64,000 nucleotides of DNA, taken from Piezodorus guildinii. Lineage: Eukaryota; Arthropoda; Insecta; Hemiptera; Pentatomidae. The notes below the pieces were generated by a model that did no database searches, had not been told where the DNA came from, and worked only from the letters and a program-made list of their open reading frames with translations. Within the stretch, counting starts at the first letter, position 1. Each line of letters starts with the position of its first letter. The translations under genes were made by a program, and so were the position numbers. Where the stretch lies: assembly GCA_023052935.1 (NCBI GenBank), contig CM041292.1:172112900-172176899 (forward strand). Reading direction: 5' to 3'. Of this stretch, positions 45,407-57,589 are shown in pieces.

Positions 45407-45452
45407 TAAATGGCTGTTATGTTAACCATTATGCTACAGGTGATCCCTAGTG
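45407..45452 (-). repeat. S1 SINE head fragment
   Basis: Ggctgttatgttaaccatta followed by tgctacaggtgatccc is the minus-strand tRNA-like head of S1 (compare 48120-48152). Only this piece remains. Confidence 0.55.
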
Positions 45453-45689
45453 TAATTTTTTAATTTAAAAACAATTTAAACAGAAAGCTGTAACCAAGCG
45501 AATATCCAGAAAAAAGGGTTATTTTGCTTAGTATTTGTAAATAAAATTGAAAAGCAGAAGCCGAAGGCATGATCTGGGATAATTGAGACTATCATTGTGA
45601 AGAACTTGGACGATTACGAAACGCCTCCTAAGTTATAATTTCCAAAAGCTAAGACGATCGATAGTTATTATTTTAGAATTATAGTTCTA

Positions 45690-46035
45690 GCTCTATGAGA
45701 GAGCCGAAGGAGCAGCGAGCTCACGATGTGTGGTCCACTCCCACACCGGGCACACCCTCGCCAGCAGGGGGTGTCCTGCCGACCTTTCATCTCCTCCAGG
45801 GGCCTCCAGCTTCCAAGGCACAGCTCCTTCAAAGCCTCCAGGACAACCAGTTTTGTCATCGCCATGGGCAACTCCCGCCTTCAGATTTTATCCTCCAAAG
45901 GGACAGCTCTATCACCGCTCCTACGGGGGTGGTAACGCACCAATGACAGCCTTTACATCTAAGAGCATCTGTTACCCCCTCAGGTATTAGGGATGGCATG
46001 GAATATTAATGGCCATAAGGGAGGAAAATAAATAA
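45690..46035. other. GC-richer segment, unknown, ending in AAATAAATAAAC
   Basis: The G+C is much higher than its surroundings and frames of 60-86 codons occur in several phases, which is usual for such composition. It ends in gaggaaaataaataaacaat, similar to the tail of S1 SINEs, so it may be the body of another retroposed unit. No family match was recognised. Confidence 0.3.
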
Positions 46036-46182
46036 ACAATATTAACAAAGGACTTATATATTATTTAGGAGTTTAGTTCATGACATCATAAGGTTGATGG
46101 TTCGCATATACAATGACTTAGGCATAAGAAAAAGGTATTCAAAGCATTTTAGGGGTATTACTGTAGATTAGATAATTGAAAA

Positions 46183-47066
46183 ATCTGGTACGGGCAACAA
46201 GACATTCTCTTACCTCCGTTGTTCAAATCGATTAAAGAATTCTCAAATTCAGTTAGAGATGAAAATGAGTGAAAGTAATAAAAAATTAATTAAATTGGAT
46301 TGCAATAGAAACATGTGTTTTATTAAATATCTATTATAATATTATCTACGACAATCAGTTAGTTTTATCGGCTTTTCATCACTCTCCGTTAACTTACAAT
46401 ACTATGTATAAAATTATATATCTCCTAAAATCTTTAGCTTTCCAACGGTATATTCAACATCTATATTACTCTTTTTAAGTTCAAAATCCCAAATATTGCA
46501 TGAAAAAATATGTTTGCTCTTTTCTCCTTTCGTTGGATATCGAATATGTTCAGCTTACGTATTATTCCGTTTTTTATCAATGCTAACAAGATGATACGGT
46601 TAATTTATTCAAATGTACAAAATTAAAGATACTTTAGAGAAAGAAAATTTAAACTATCGGCATTTAAGCCCTGTCAGACTATTTCATTTCGAACGAAACC
46701 TACATCGTATTAAAGGCTATTAAATTTTACATCGATACAGAGAGTTTAATCAAAATCGTTAGAGCCGTTTTTGAGAAAGTCGTAAAAAGGTTTAAAATGC
46801 ATGATATAAAGTGGCTGACTCTTCTGGTTAGCTGATTTTGAAGAAAAAGTTGCTGTAACATCTCTGGCGTATAACTGCCTTTAATATGAAATTTCAGTTT
46901 TATAGCACTTTTCGTTTACGCGCTGGAATTACCACACACACAGACCTTTTTGCGAGATTTGGTCATTTGAACCCAGGGGACCCTAAAACGTGTATTTCCG
47001 TTGAAAACGTGGATTCGAAAATCTTCATGATCGCAATACTTCCATATATAGGTAAGTGAAAGTAAA
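46183..47066 (+). repeat. TGG-family dispersed repeat, complete forward copy
   Basis: Starts ATCTGGTACGGGCAACAAGA; ends ccatatataggtaagtgaaa then gtaaa. The internal blocks match the other copies; the left part of the end hairpin is shortened. Confidence 0.87.
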
Positions 47067-47875
47067 TAGTCTGGTAATTGAATTACAACGATTTCAATAA
47101 AAAATAATTTATAATATGCGTTTAGACGGCAACACGCAGGTGTATTGGTTATTATGGTATGGCTTGCACGAGATGGATTTTCTTTATTCCCGATTCGGTC
47201 AGTACATGATTGACAAAATTCATCTTTTTGTGTAAATTACACATTTTTAGTCAAATAAATCAACAATATTTTTATAAAGGATTATATTATTTATGAGTTT
47301 AATCAAAGACTTATGTTTCGGACAGGACAGAACCATGCAATGTGAAAAGCAACAGGGAAGTACCCATGTGCATCTCCTCCTAACATCATTATGAGATTAT
47401 TTCATTATATAAGAAGGCTAGCCGCAACCCGAGGCTTTGCAATTTTTTCATGTATGGTATTCTTGGTTTTCATATGTTTACGGTAAGAGTAAATATTATA
47501 CGTATAACTTCACTTTATTTATATTATTTTCAGTTACAACAAATAAATGTATTATTTAGTACGGATCTCAACCGACGGCCTAGCTCATTAAAAAGTTTCG
47601 CTTTGGAAAAAAAAAATTCAGATCATATATTAAAAACAAAAACTATTGTACGTTGACAAACATTACCTCTGCAGTGAAACGCCCATTTTAATGAAAATAT
47701 TAAAAGTTTCAGACCACTTTTGATTGGAACTTTTTTCATGCCTCTAGCGAATTTTTATTTTTATCTTTTTTCTACTTAAGCACAGTATTGTATGGTTACA
47801 ATCCATAAGTAGGTTCAAAAATTAAAAAAACAATATTGTGGTTTTCAATTATTGGGGGAGCGATGAAGTATCTGT
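47067..47875. other. AT-rich region with a possible tiny intron
   Basis: At about 47482-47535 a donor-like gtaagagta and an acceptor-like ttatattattttcag lie ~54 bases apart, with open frame on both sides (downstream LQQINVLFSTDLNRRPSSLK). No family was recognised; see the findings. The rest is featureless. Confidence 0.25.
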
Positions 47876-48152
47876 TTATTTATTTAACGTTTCTTTATGC
47901 TGCTGTGGCTAATCGGACGATACTATGTGAGGGTCCTAAATTTTGCCTATCTAGGCTTTATTAGGATAGGGATCTTTAACGAGTACCTGACATCGCACAG
48001 GCTCGGGACCATCTTTTAACGTCCCCTCTGAAGGACAGCATAACTAAGGATTTTTTTACTCCCATTAAAAAATCCTAGGGCTACCTTCGGGTTTGAACCC
48101 GGGACCTTTCCCATAAGAGGCTGTTATGCTAACCGCCCTGCTACAGGTAACC
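47876..48152 (-). mobile_element. tRNA-derived SINE, family S1, minus strand
   Basis: On the minus strand: gggttacctgtagcagggcg, gttagcataacagcctctta, B box cccgggttcaaacccgaagg, the S1 body and a tail ending ...aaacgttaaataaataaac. Well preserved. Confidence 0.85.
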
Positions 48153-48224
48153 CAGCGATGAAGTACCTTTGATATTCTCCACACTTCTCCACTCTGCCCA
48201 TCTTTACATATAAATATATTTATT

Positions 48225-48436
48225 TATTTAATGCCATGCTAAACTTCTATCGAACGATACTAAAGTGGATCTTTAAGGAGTACCTGACATCACACAGGCT
48301 CGGACGTCCAAGGACAGTATAACTAAGGATTTTTTACTCTCATTAAAAAGTCCAAGAGTCATCTGCCAGGTTTGAACCCGCGACCTTGGGAATAGCAATC
48401 TGTTATCCTAGACGTGACACCAAGGGTGATCCTATT
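48225..48436 (-). repeat. tRNA-derived SINE, family S1, diverged minus-strand copy
   Basis: It contains aaggagtacctgacatcaca, caaggacagtataactaagg and ggtttgaacccgcgaccttg, the S1 body and B box in order, but with internal losses. It lies 70 bp beyond another S1 copy in the same orientation. Confidence 0.75.
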
Positions 48437-49360
48437 ATAATGGTTATAAGATGAATATCTCCGTTTACGTGAAAGACATATTTCATCCCAACAAAACCAG
48501 TTTCCTGTTTTACAAACTGTTGTTTTGCGGCATAATCTTGTAGTGGAGCTCATAATTACCAGAAATATTAAACTAAATACATATGTTTATCTTATTTCCT
48601 GAAGATACGTTTACATATTATAAGACGTACATATGTATTAGACTAGCCGATAAAGAAAAATTCAAGATCTAAATCCCAATTTTTTTTTTTTTTTCAGAAT
48701 CAATGAAGGAAATAATAGCCTCTGGGTGGAATTGAAATCAATCCGTCAAATTTTTTGAATCTTATTATTCTAAAAATAATAATGTGTTGTCACAATGGAT
48801 GATCATTACCGGTTATAACCTAACAATAAGGTCATTATTATAAGCAATTGGACGGGTGGGCCTGTATAGAGCTGTCCGAATCCTTTATGGTTAGTTAACA
48901 ATATAAACGCTTTATGCGACTGTCTCCTGAAATTCAGGGCGGAAAACCGCTTTAGGACTAAACGCATTTAAACAGCAATGAGGTGGAAAAGAATATTAGT
49001 GAAATAGTCTCGGGAACCCTTTAAAGGAGAAGAGACGACAGAATTGGCGACACAATGAGGGCACTTTGACAAAGGGCCGATTGTGGGAACAACTGGCCCA
49101 GAAGGGCGGCCCTTGTAGCAAGGATTGAAGTCTTAGGTCCGAGTTAATACGGCTAAGGAGACGTCGAGGTACAGGTACCGGTAAAAGGTAGGGTAAGTAC
49201 CTTACAGTACTATTGGCGGGGACAAATCCGTTAACTTAACCGTATGAAATACATTTCGTAAAAGAAAAAAAGTAGCACTAATAAGATAAATAATATCAAT
49301 CATTTAGTGGAAGTAGTCTTAGGATTCGCTAATGTTTAAAAGAGTAGAGAGTCGTGTTTT
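48437..49360. other. Mixed region, unknown; GC-richer part 48850-49210
   Basis: An acceptor-like poly-T/CAG lies at 48680-48698, followed by a short open frame (INEGNNSLWVELKSIRQIF). Between ~48850 and 49210 the sequence is G/A-rich and less AT-rich, with no recognised motif. Confidence 0.25.
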
Positions 49361-49367
49361 GAAGCGG

Positions 49368-49500
49368 TGATGGCCGAGCATTTTGGAGCGAGGGTACCTG
49401 GATGTACGGTCTTGTGCTGTATGGGTTCAATTCCCACGGGTGTCAGCTAATTATTATTTTAAGAAGGTCCTTGAGCATTATTACCAGGTCGAGGCGATAG
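49368..49500 (+). repeat. tRNA-derived SINE-like segment
   Basis: Gcggtgatggccgagcattt (A box-like) and atgggttcaattcccacggg (B box-like) are spaced as in a tRNA with a variable arm, but no 3' acceptor stem closes it. The downstream part is unlike S1-S3. Confidence 0.45.
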
Positions 49501-49910
49501 AAATAATAGTCAAAGACAATTCGTAAATATATGAACGAACTATAAAAATAACAAACACATTTCTCATTTTTTTTATATCACTGCTAATTTTAAATGTTCA
49601 GTTCTGCGCATGCGCGTGAGTATAGCAGTCATATTTCAAGTCGGCTCTCGGATTTCTTGCTTTTACAGTTGGATTTCACTTCAGCACAGTCTTGAAAACA
49701 TCATCAGACTTCAGGATAACAACAACAGTTATTATTGGAGCAAACAGCAGTAAGTTGTGATATAATTTACAGTGTAAAGTGAATGCTGAGTCACCTCTTC
49801 ATATCAGCTGATTGCCAATAGCCCGGCAATGCTGGTCTTGCTTAACTTTTTTTAAGTTATTGTTTTTTTTCCCACATCTGGTTATTATTTAATTACTTTC
49901 TATACATGAA

Positions 49911-51220
49911 ATGCGATATTATCATCAAGTAATGTCCTCCAAAGCTTCAACTAAAAGATCTAGATCTAGTGGTTCAATCCCGTCACCTACAAAACAAAGA
50001 CCCCGCCGTGATACTAATAAAAGATTAAATCTACAAGCAACCCCTTCCGGTACTAATTCAGAATCTGAACCACAACCTGGCACATCGTCACAAGGGATGA
50101 CTGACGAATCGCCGTTTTTCACCCCAAATCCTTTTCAGATTTTACATAATGAAAAAGAAAACATGGAATCTACTCCTATACCTAGTGAACCACGGCCTCC
50201 TCCAATATTTGTCAAAAATATTAGAAATTTCCAGTTGTTGTGTGCGCAATTGAACAAAATTACCGAATCTACCAGCTACTACTGTATGAGTAGAATCAAT
50301 GATACCAAAATATCTCCTACTACTGCCGAGACATATAGAAAAATAGTGAAATACCTAACTGAAACCAAAGCAGATTTCCATACCTATCACCTACGCCAAG
50401 AGAGAGCTTTAAGGGTTGTAATCAAAAACTTACACCCCTCGACACCAGTTGAAGCTGTTAAAGAAGAACTAACGGAGATGGGCTATAAAGTGCGGCAAGT
50501 CACTAACGCCTAAAGGATAAAATTCCTCTACCTCTCTTTTTTGTGGATTTGGAACCAGCTGAAGGAGTTAAAAAAATCTATGACCTCAATAGATTGTACT
50601 ATTCCAGTGTAAGAGTTGAAAAACCTTACACAAAGAGAGAGATAATTCAGTGCCATAATTGTCAAGCATATGGTCATACTAAAAGTTATTGTCATCACAT
50701 ACCTCGATGCGTGAAATGCGGTGAACAGCACAAGTCTGTGGAGTGTACAAAACCAAAATCAACACCAGCTGTATGTGCTCATTGCCTGAAGGACCACCCG
50801 GCCAACTATAAAGGATGCCAAATCTATAAGGAGCTGAGGACCAGGTTTCAAAAACCTCAAGTACTGGATGAAACAGCAAGACAAGTAAGAAACAGAAGAG
50901 AACCCTCAAAACTTATTGATGCCAATTTATCATTTGCCCACTTACTTGGAGGTGGGAATCAAAGTACTGAAGCCGTGGCCCTGCCGGAACTACAAAATGT
51001 ACCTCAATCCATTCCACATATACCTCTTTCTCAAAATGTAACCAATCCTAAGAATCCTAATCCACCACAAATCTCTCATATTCCTCCTCCTTCAAACGCC
51101 ACAGACCTTACCAGTTTGATGACATCCTTTATTTCCGAAATTAAATCCCTTGTTATGCCCCTAATATCACTCCTTACGAATCTCGTAACAAATCTCATTC
51201 CTGCCTTAAAAAAACCATAA
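49911..51220 (+). pseudogene. Jockey ORF1 (copy 2), one frameshift
   Basis: Same layout as 12947-14263: Ser/Pro-rich N-terminus, pre-C2HC region, knuckles CHNCQAYGHTKSYC, CVKCGEQHKSVEC and CAHCLKDHPANYKGC, and the hydrophobic tail IKSLVMPLISLLTNLVTNLI. Near 50512 one base is missing (aacgcctaaagga against aacgttctaaaaga in copy 1), so the product stops after ~200 residues. The stop at 51218-51220 abuts the ATG of ORF2, as in copy 1. Confidence 0.92.
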
Positions 51221-53898
51221 ATGACCTCACCTAATTCCTTATCCATTCTCCTTTGGAATGCGAATGGTGTTAGAACTCACACTGACGAACTTACAGCCGT
51301 ACTGCAGGACAAAAACATTGATGTTGCACTCATTACTGAAACTAGACTAACCACTAAACAGTACTTTAAAATACCAGGATACACGACATACCGGACAGAC
51401 CATCCAGACGGCAAAGCCCATGCCGGTACTACTGTCATAGTCCGCCGATCCCTCACCCATCACTTACACCCAATTTCCGCCCACGATTACCTACAAGCAA
51501 CTTCCATCGTTATCAAAACCTTTTCCTTTCCGCTTATCATCGCATCAGCATACTGCCCTCCTAAACATCCCATTTCCTCTGCCCAATTTGGATCCTTCCT
51601 CAACTCCTTGGGTAATCACTTCATTTTGGGTGCAGACTTAAACGCTAAGAACCAACAGTGGGGTTCTAGAACCACCAATTCTCGTGGACGGACATTGCAG
51701 TCTGCACTCAACTCCCGACGCTTTCATCTCCTACCTCCCGATTCTCCTACCTACTGGCCAACAGATCCTAACCGTAATCCTGACATCCTCGACTTCTTCA
51801 TCCACAGCGGATTAGGCTCTCTGAATTTTTCCTTAGCTCGCCTTGATGAACTATCCTCTGATCATAGTCCATTGATTCTAAATGTATCCATAACACCTAT
51901 TCCTAAACCTATCCCACCGTCATTCATTAGGGGCCCTGTCAACTGGAACCTCTTCCGCGAAATTCTCACTAATGATATTGACCTCAGAGTGATTCTCAAA
52001 ACCCCAAATGACCTTGACGACGCCGTATATTCCTTTACAACCGCTATTCAACAAGCCGCCTGGACTGCCTCCTCTCCCAAACAATCCCAAATAATTCCTT
52101 ACAAAAGCCATTTACCACAACACCTGACAGACCTCATCAACAGCAAACGTCGAGCTAGAACATTATGGCAACGCACCCGCCACCCAGAAGATCGCCGCTC
52201 CTATAATTTTTTTTGTAGAAAATTAAAGCGGGAGTTGGCGATCTTCCGTTCCCAATCCTACAATACCTACCTCTCCTCTCTCTCGACTCGTGACAATTCC
52301 CTGTGGAATGTCACGAAGAGAATCCTAAAATCCCACACCATTTCCCATCCTCTCCGGCGCTGTGATGGTTCCTGAGCTGCTTCTGACAAGCATAAGGCCG
52401 AGGAATTCGCACAGCACCTTTCCAAAGTTTTTACTCCTCATCCAGAGCATAATCCAACCCATACTGCAGCAGTTGAAGAGTTCCTCACGTCACCAATACC
52501 ACTATCCTTACCACCTAAAGCAGTTAATCCCTCTGAGGTCAGATATCTTCTTAAAAAGCTTCCTCTCCGCAAATCTCCTGGATACGATCTCCTTACTCCC
52601 CAAATCTTAAGACAACTTCCACCTAAAGCCATTACATTCCTTACATATCTCTATAACTGTATCCTACGCACTACCTATTTTCCTCTCTTATGGAAACATT
52701 CAACTATGATCCTTTTCCTAAAACCAGGCAAACCTTCTAACAACACGTCATCTTACAGACCTATCAGCCTACTTCCGATCCTCTCAAAAATTTTCAAAAG
52801 CTCCTACTAAAACGAATCCTAGCCAAATTTCAAAATTTTCCTTCACATCAGTTCGGATTTCGTCCTCAACATTCCACGGTTCAGCAAGGACTCCGAGTTG
52901 TAGACCACATTTCCTCCGCCCTTGAGTGCAAGGAGTATTGTTCGGGTGCCTTTCTGGACATAGCTCAAGCTTTTGACCGGGTGTGGCACCCGGGACTGCT
53001 CTTTAAGCTCAAAACCCATTTACCTCAATCCTTATACCTAATCCTCCGATCCTATTTATCCAACCGCTCCTTCCGAGTTCGCTGTGTTCCGAATTTTCCG
53101 AACAATATACTGTTGAGGCCGGTGTTCCTCAAGGCAGCGTCTTAGGACCCGTCCTCTACATCCTCTTCACCGCCGATATCCCTACCGACCCCAATACCTT
53201 TCTGGCAACATTTGCTGATGACACAGCCATTTTCATCATCCAATTCCGATCCTGAAGCAGCATCGCTAAATCTCCAAAAGCACCTTTCCCTTGTCGAAGA
53301 CTGGTGCAATGCTTGGCGCGTTAAGGTGAACGAAAGCAAATGCACTCACGTCACATTCACCCTTCGACGCAAATCCTGTCCAACGGTTAATTTCAATTCT
53401 ATACCGCTTCCTTCCTCAGACACAGTCCGGTATCTCGGCTTTTTACTAGACAAAAGACTGACTTGGAACCCACATACAAGACTAAAAAGAAAAGAACTCA
53501 ACCGCAGATTCGGCCAGTTATACAGACTACTAAACAGAAAATCTCATCTTACAGTTGACAACAAATTACTAATATACAAGACAGTACTGAAACCTATATG
53601 GACCTACGGACTTGAACTGTGGGGGACAGCTAAACATTCTAACATTAAACGCATCCAATCCTTCCAATCCAAAGTCCTCCGAACAATAGTTAATGCTCCT
53701 TATTACGTTACCAACTGTACCCTACACCATGAACTTAATATTCCGTTTGTTTTAGACCTGGTACCATCCAAATTTTCCAAATTTCATCAGAACCTTAGTC
53801 ATCATCCTAACCCTCTAGCACAATCCCTATCCTGCACCACCCATCCCTACAATCCTCCTCGAAGATTGAAACGGCAGTGGCCACGAGACCTATTGTAA
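51221..53898 (+). pseudogene. Jockey ORF2 (copy 2), nonsense and frameshift mutations
   Basis: The endonuclease half is open and conserved (LLWNANGV, ALITETRL, GADLNAKNQQWGS, SDHSPLI). At 52373-52375 a TGG (Trp) codon of copy 1 is TGA. Further frame changes lie near 52797 (lost base before aaaagctcc), near 53086 (altered around cgctgtgttccg) and near 53230 (extra base just after the FADD box). The RT core motifs and the final RRLKRQWPRDLL remain recognisable. The polymerase cannot be made from this copy. Confidence 0.92.
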
Positions 53899-53949
53899 AC
53901 ATTTAAACTGGAGTTCTGACAATGGTCAGATCCTCCACTCATGTACGGT

Positions 53950-54095
53950 ATGTTTGTGGCTACAGCGCCCTAACTCAGCCTCCACTGGCTCAGACTAGTG
54001 ATGCGGCTGAGATAGAGGTGCTGGGATCTCTTGGATTCCGCTTTTTCCTCCACAAGTGGAGGGAAAAGCGCTTGCTGGGGTCCCTTTAGCAATTG
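53950..54095 (+). other. Structured extra segment in the 3' UTR of Jockey copy 2
   Basis: This GC-richer stretch is absent from copy 1. It contains a strong hairpin, CGCTTTTTCCTCCAC (54039-54053) pairing with GTGGAGGGAAAAGCG (54056-54070) with one G-U pair, and a further CTCAGCC/GGCTGAG pair at about 53974-54010. It could be a 3' RNA element recognised by the element's reverse transcriptase, or an acquired host sequence. Confidence 0.6.
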
Positions 54096-54349
54096 TATAT
54101 ATTGTATATAGTTATGATTGTGTGTAAGATGTTTATTTATTTGCCAACTTTTTATTTATCTCAATAATAGGTTTATGTTTCGATTTGTTTTGTTTTTTAT
54201 TTATCATTATTATTTTATTGTATATATTTGAATTTATGTTATATTTTATGAAATTTGACCATTATTATTATTTTCTGTATATATAGTATGAATGTGGTCT
54301 CTTATCAATATTATTATTGTTCATTTTGTAACAAATTGTAATATATCTC

Positions 54350-54350
54350 A

Positions 54351-54355
<5 letters not shown>
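54350..54355 (+). promoter_or_regulatory. Polyadenylation signal of Jockey copy 2
   Basis: AATAAA immediately before the A tail; equivalent to 17180 in copy 1. Confidence 0.5.
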
Positions 54356-54391
<36 letters not shown>

Positions 54392-54439
54392 TGTTATTGT
54401 GTTTTTCTTTATTTAAAAAATAATTTATGTTTTAATCAC

Positions 54440-54650
54440 CCACTTTGATTACTAATTTAACGTCACTACATTGGGAGTCCTAAATTTTGCCAATACATGT
54501 TTAATTAGGAAAGGGATTTTCATCGAGGTCCTGTCATCGGACAGGCTTGGGACCGCTTTTTTAGGTTCCCTCCGAAGGATCGCATAACTAAAGATTTTTT
54601 ACTCCCATTTATAAATCCTAGGGCCATCTAAAGGTTTGAACCGTTACAGT
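54440..54650 (-). repeat. tRNA-derived SINE, family S1, minus strand, head eroded
   Basis: The S1 body in reverse: tgggagtcctaaattttgcc, ggtcctgtcatcggacaggc, ctccgaaggatcgcataact, ttttttactcccat, then a degraded B box (ggtttgaaccgttac). Confidence 0.75.
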
Positions 54651-54910
54651 TTAACTTTAAATTTTTAATTTAAATATATCAATAGCCTAACAGGGAAAAT
54701 ATAATTTCGAAGGAATCACCATTTATGGTATGGCGATTTTGACGATAAGGATCGTTGGTGTGCTGCACTCCTAAAATGGCATACACATCCAATACGGTAT
54801 ACTGATTTTTAATTTTTCAATGTTTTTGCGTTTTTTAATATTTCAATTTAATCCTTCCTGTGATCATAAAATCATGATTACGTGGTCGATAATATTTATA
54901 TATTCTAAAC

Positions 54911-55802
54911 ATCTGGTGCGGACAACACACGACTTTCACTTACCTCCGTATTTAGAATCAATTAAAAAATTTTCAAATATAGTTAGAGATAAAAATGATT
55001 GAAAACATTAAAGAATTAATTAAATGGAATTTCTATAGAAACATGTGTTTCATTAAAAAATGTATTATATTATTATCTAAAATAATCAGTTAGTTTTATG
55101 TTCATTTCATCACTCTTTATTAACTTTTAAAAGCTTGTGTATGAGATATTTTTTCTAAAATCTTTAGCTTTACAACGGTATATCATACATGTATATTACT
55201 GCTCTTATGTTCAAAAACAAAAAGTTGCATTAAAAATATTTTTTTTCTGTTTTCTCCTTTAGTTGGGTATCGAATTTATTCAATTTATATATTTACCTGT
55301 TTTTCATCAGCGTTAATAAGATAATATAGTTATTTGTAATGAATCTACAAAATTAAAGGTGCTTAAGAGGAAGAAAATTTAAAATATCGGTATTTGAGCC
55401 CTGTCAGACCATTTTAATCTGAATAAAACCTACTTGATATTAAAGCCCATTAAATTTTACATCGATATAGCGAGTTTAATCAAAATCGTCGGAACCGTTT
55501 TTGAGAAAATCGAAAAAAGGTGCAAAATGCATGGTTTAAAGTGCCTCTTCTGGTAAGCTTATTTTGATGAAAAAAGTTTTGTCACGTCTCGGGCGTATAG
55601 TTGTCTTAAATACGAAATTTCAGTTTCATAGGACTTACCGTTTCCGCCCGAGAGTTACCACACACACACAGACCTTTTTGCGAGACTTGGTTATTTAGAT
55701 TCAGAGGACCCTAAAACGTGTATTTCCGTTGAAAACTGGAATTCGAAAATTTTCACAATCGCAATACTTCCCCTTACTATATATAGTAAGTGAAAGTAAA
55801 AA
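54911..55802 (+). repeat. TGG-family dispersed repeat, complete forward copy
   Basis: Starts ATCTGGTGCGGACAACACAC; ends ccttactatatatagtaagt then gaaagtaaaa. It retains the complete end hairpin and is one of the best copies. Confidence 0.9.
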
Positions 55803-55919
55803 TGGATTATTTAAGGTGCTTTTATACATCAGTTTCAACCGAGATTCCTTATCTAAAAGTGGTGTTTTGCTTGCTCAAATGTATTAGAAAAAATTCATTT
55901 TAGTTATTTAATGATTTCT

Positions 55920-56140
55920 CATTTCCGAAAAGAAAAATTTGCAGTGTGTATATGCGATGATAACATAGGAGAAAGCACCGTCCCTAAGTGGTTTGCTCGG
56001 TTCAGTACCGCAAATTTTGACTTGTAAGATGCAAAAACGCTTAGGTCGTACTTCAACTGTTGATGACCGAATTCCAAAATTTACCTGAAAGATGGCAACA
56101 TTATATAATTGATAAAAAATATTTACAAGAATCGGAAGTT
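55920..56140 (+). pseudogene. Mariner transposase relic, internally deleted
   Basis: The frame gives GESTVPKWFARFSTANFDL, the helix-turn-helix end of a mariner transposase (family: 'TV..WF.RF..GNFDLED'), then a degraded 'DA...R...TVDD' part. It runs almost directly into LPERWQHYI..KKYLQ, which resembles the C-terminal 'LPERW' region. The catalytic domain between is missing. No inverted repeats were found. Confidence 0.45.
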
Positions 56141-56559
56141 TTTAATGAAATCAGGAGTAAAACTCAACGAACTTAGTTTACAACACAATAGAGAAGCATT
56201 CATTCCACACCTCACTTCAATTCAGGATCAAATCCTAGAACAATCATAAAGGTAACCCCGACTTTATTTTGTCAAAACTAAAGTGTAATATACAGAGACG
56301 TTGCTCTCAAAGTTGGACATTTGCAATGGTCTAATATTACTATGGTATTCAAATAATGTTTTTTTCGCTATTGATTCCTCCCACTATTTTTACTATAAGG
56401 AATTTTATTTGGTTTACAATGGCGTGATAGGAACTTAATCCTTAATTACTTTAATTAAACTTATGTTTTCTGCTTTTCGGTGTAAAATCTAACCATGGTT
56501 CCTATAAACCTTTTTGTTGTACCAACGTTCTGACTATTTACTTTCTTAGTTGTTACACC

Positions 56560-57030
56560 TGGATATATATAATTATTCATAGAAATTTATAAAAGCCACC
56601 AGTAGGTGGAGCCCATAGGAAATGAGACTTTCTCCATAAAAATATTCAAATAAGCGAGACGGAAGTAATACAGAGGTCCCATCGGTTGAGACTCGGAATG
56701 CTAATAATCTATTATCGGAAGAGAGAGATGGCTTGGAGGGTATTTGTTTTGTCGGCCTGTTTGAGCTATTGTGACAGTGCGCTGACTGACAGCGCCCCCT
56801 CCTCTCTTCGGGACAATGGTACAATACCGCCAGGGCGTTCCTCTGTTCCCTAGGGAGTTCTTCCGTCGGTCCGATGTCGTCTCTCTCGGTCGAGGGAAAG
56901 AGAAATAGCTTCTTTGGTCTATTAACAATCCGACTGTCATTTCAGAATACAGGGGCTAGGACCACCTAGATGTTGCGAAGAATGTCTAGGTATCAACCCG
57001 ACCTTGGTTTTTATCATTAAAAAGTACATT
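56560..57030. other. GC-richer segment, unknown
   Basis: It contains gacagtgcgctgactgacag and cgccccctcctctcttcggg among mostly unique sequence. Minus-strand frames of ~80 codons show no known motif. It could be a promoter island, an exon or an unrecognised repeat. Confidence 0.25.
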
Positions 57031-57039
57031 CCTAAATCC

Positions 57040-57545
57040 TACTCAAACATGAAAATAACCACTGAGTGTAAATAACCAAGTCTAGCAAAAGGGTGTGTCT
57101 GTGTGTGTGTGGTGGTAAGTCTATCACGAAATCGAAAAGTCGTGCGAAACTGAAAATTCACATTTAAAACAACTATAAGCACCAATTGTTAAGGTAACTT
57201 TTTATAGAAATAGGCGAACAATAAGATCCACTTTATAGCATATATTTAGTACTTTTTGCGATTTTTTCAAAAAAGGGTCGATGTAAAATTTAAACGCCTT
57301 TTATATCATATAGGTTTCATTCTGACTGATATAGTCTGGCTGAACAAATTTAGTAACCAAGTAAAAAAGAAAAGAGCAAAAATATTTTTTAAATAATCTA
57401 TTATATTATCATAATTAACAATCAGTTAGTTTCATCGTTTTTTATCACACTCCATTACATTGCCGGCTTTGCGTATAAGATAATATTGGTTTTAAAATCT
57501 CTAGCTTTCCAACAGTGCATTATACGTCTATATTCTGTTCTCATG
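57040..57545. repeat. Two decayed TGG-family fragments in opposite orientation
   Basis: 57040-57350 matches the hairpin-proximal half in reverse (aaccaagtctagcaaaagg, ataggtttcattctgactga). 57395-57545 matches the middle in forward orientation (caatcagttagtttcatcgt, ctagctttccaacagtgcat). The two halves face each other, which implies rearrangement. Confidence 0.55.
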
Positions 57546-57546
57546 T

Positions 57547-57548
<2 letters not shown>

Positions 57549-57584
<36 letters not shown>
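57549..57584. repeat. (TA)n microsatellite
   Basis: About 35 bp of TA adjoining a TGG fragment. Confidence 0.9.

Positions 57585-57589
<5 letters not shown>

Larger units (their letters stand above)
49599..54382 (+). mobile_element. Jockey-clade retrotransposon copy 2, full length but mutated
   Basis: AATTTTAAATGTT occurs at 49586-49598 and 54383-54395, so the insertion is full length, with a ~310-bp 5' UTR, ORF1, ORF2, a longer 3' UTR and a poly-A of about 30. It aligns end to end with copy 1 but with many substitutions. Its 3' UTR has an extra ~150-bp structured segment. Both ORFs are broken, at least four lesions in ORF2. Confidence 0.93.

Noticed and set aside
45695..45990. Three overlapping Pro/Ser-rich plus-strand ORFs
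   Set aside because: Same GC-rich segment read in three frames; none has a recognised motif.
49368..49450. tRNA gene with a variable arm
   Set aside because: The 5' and 3' halves do not pair into an acceptor stem; better read as a SINE head.
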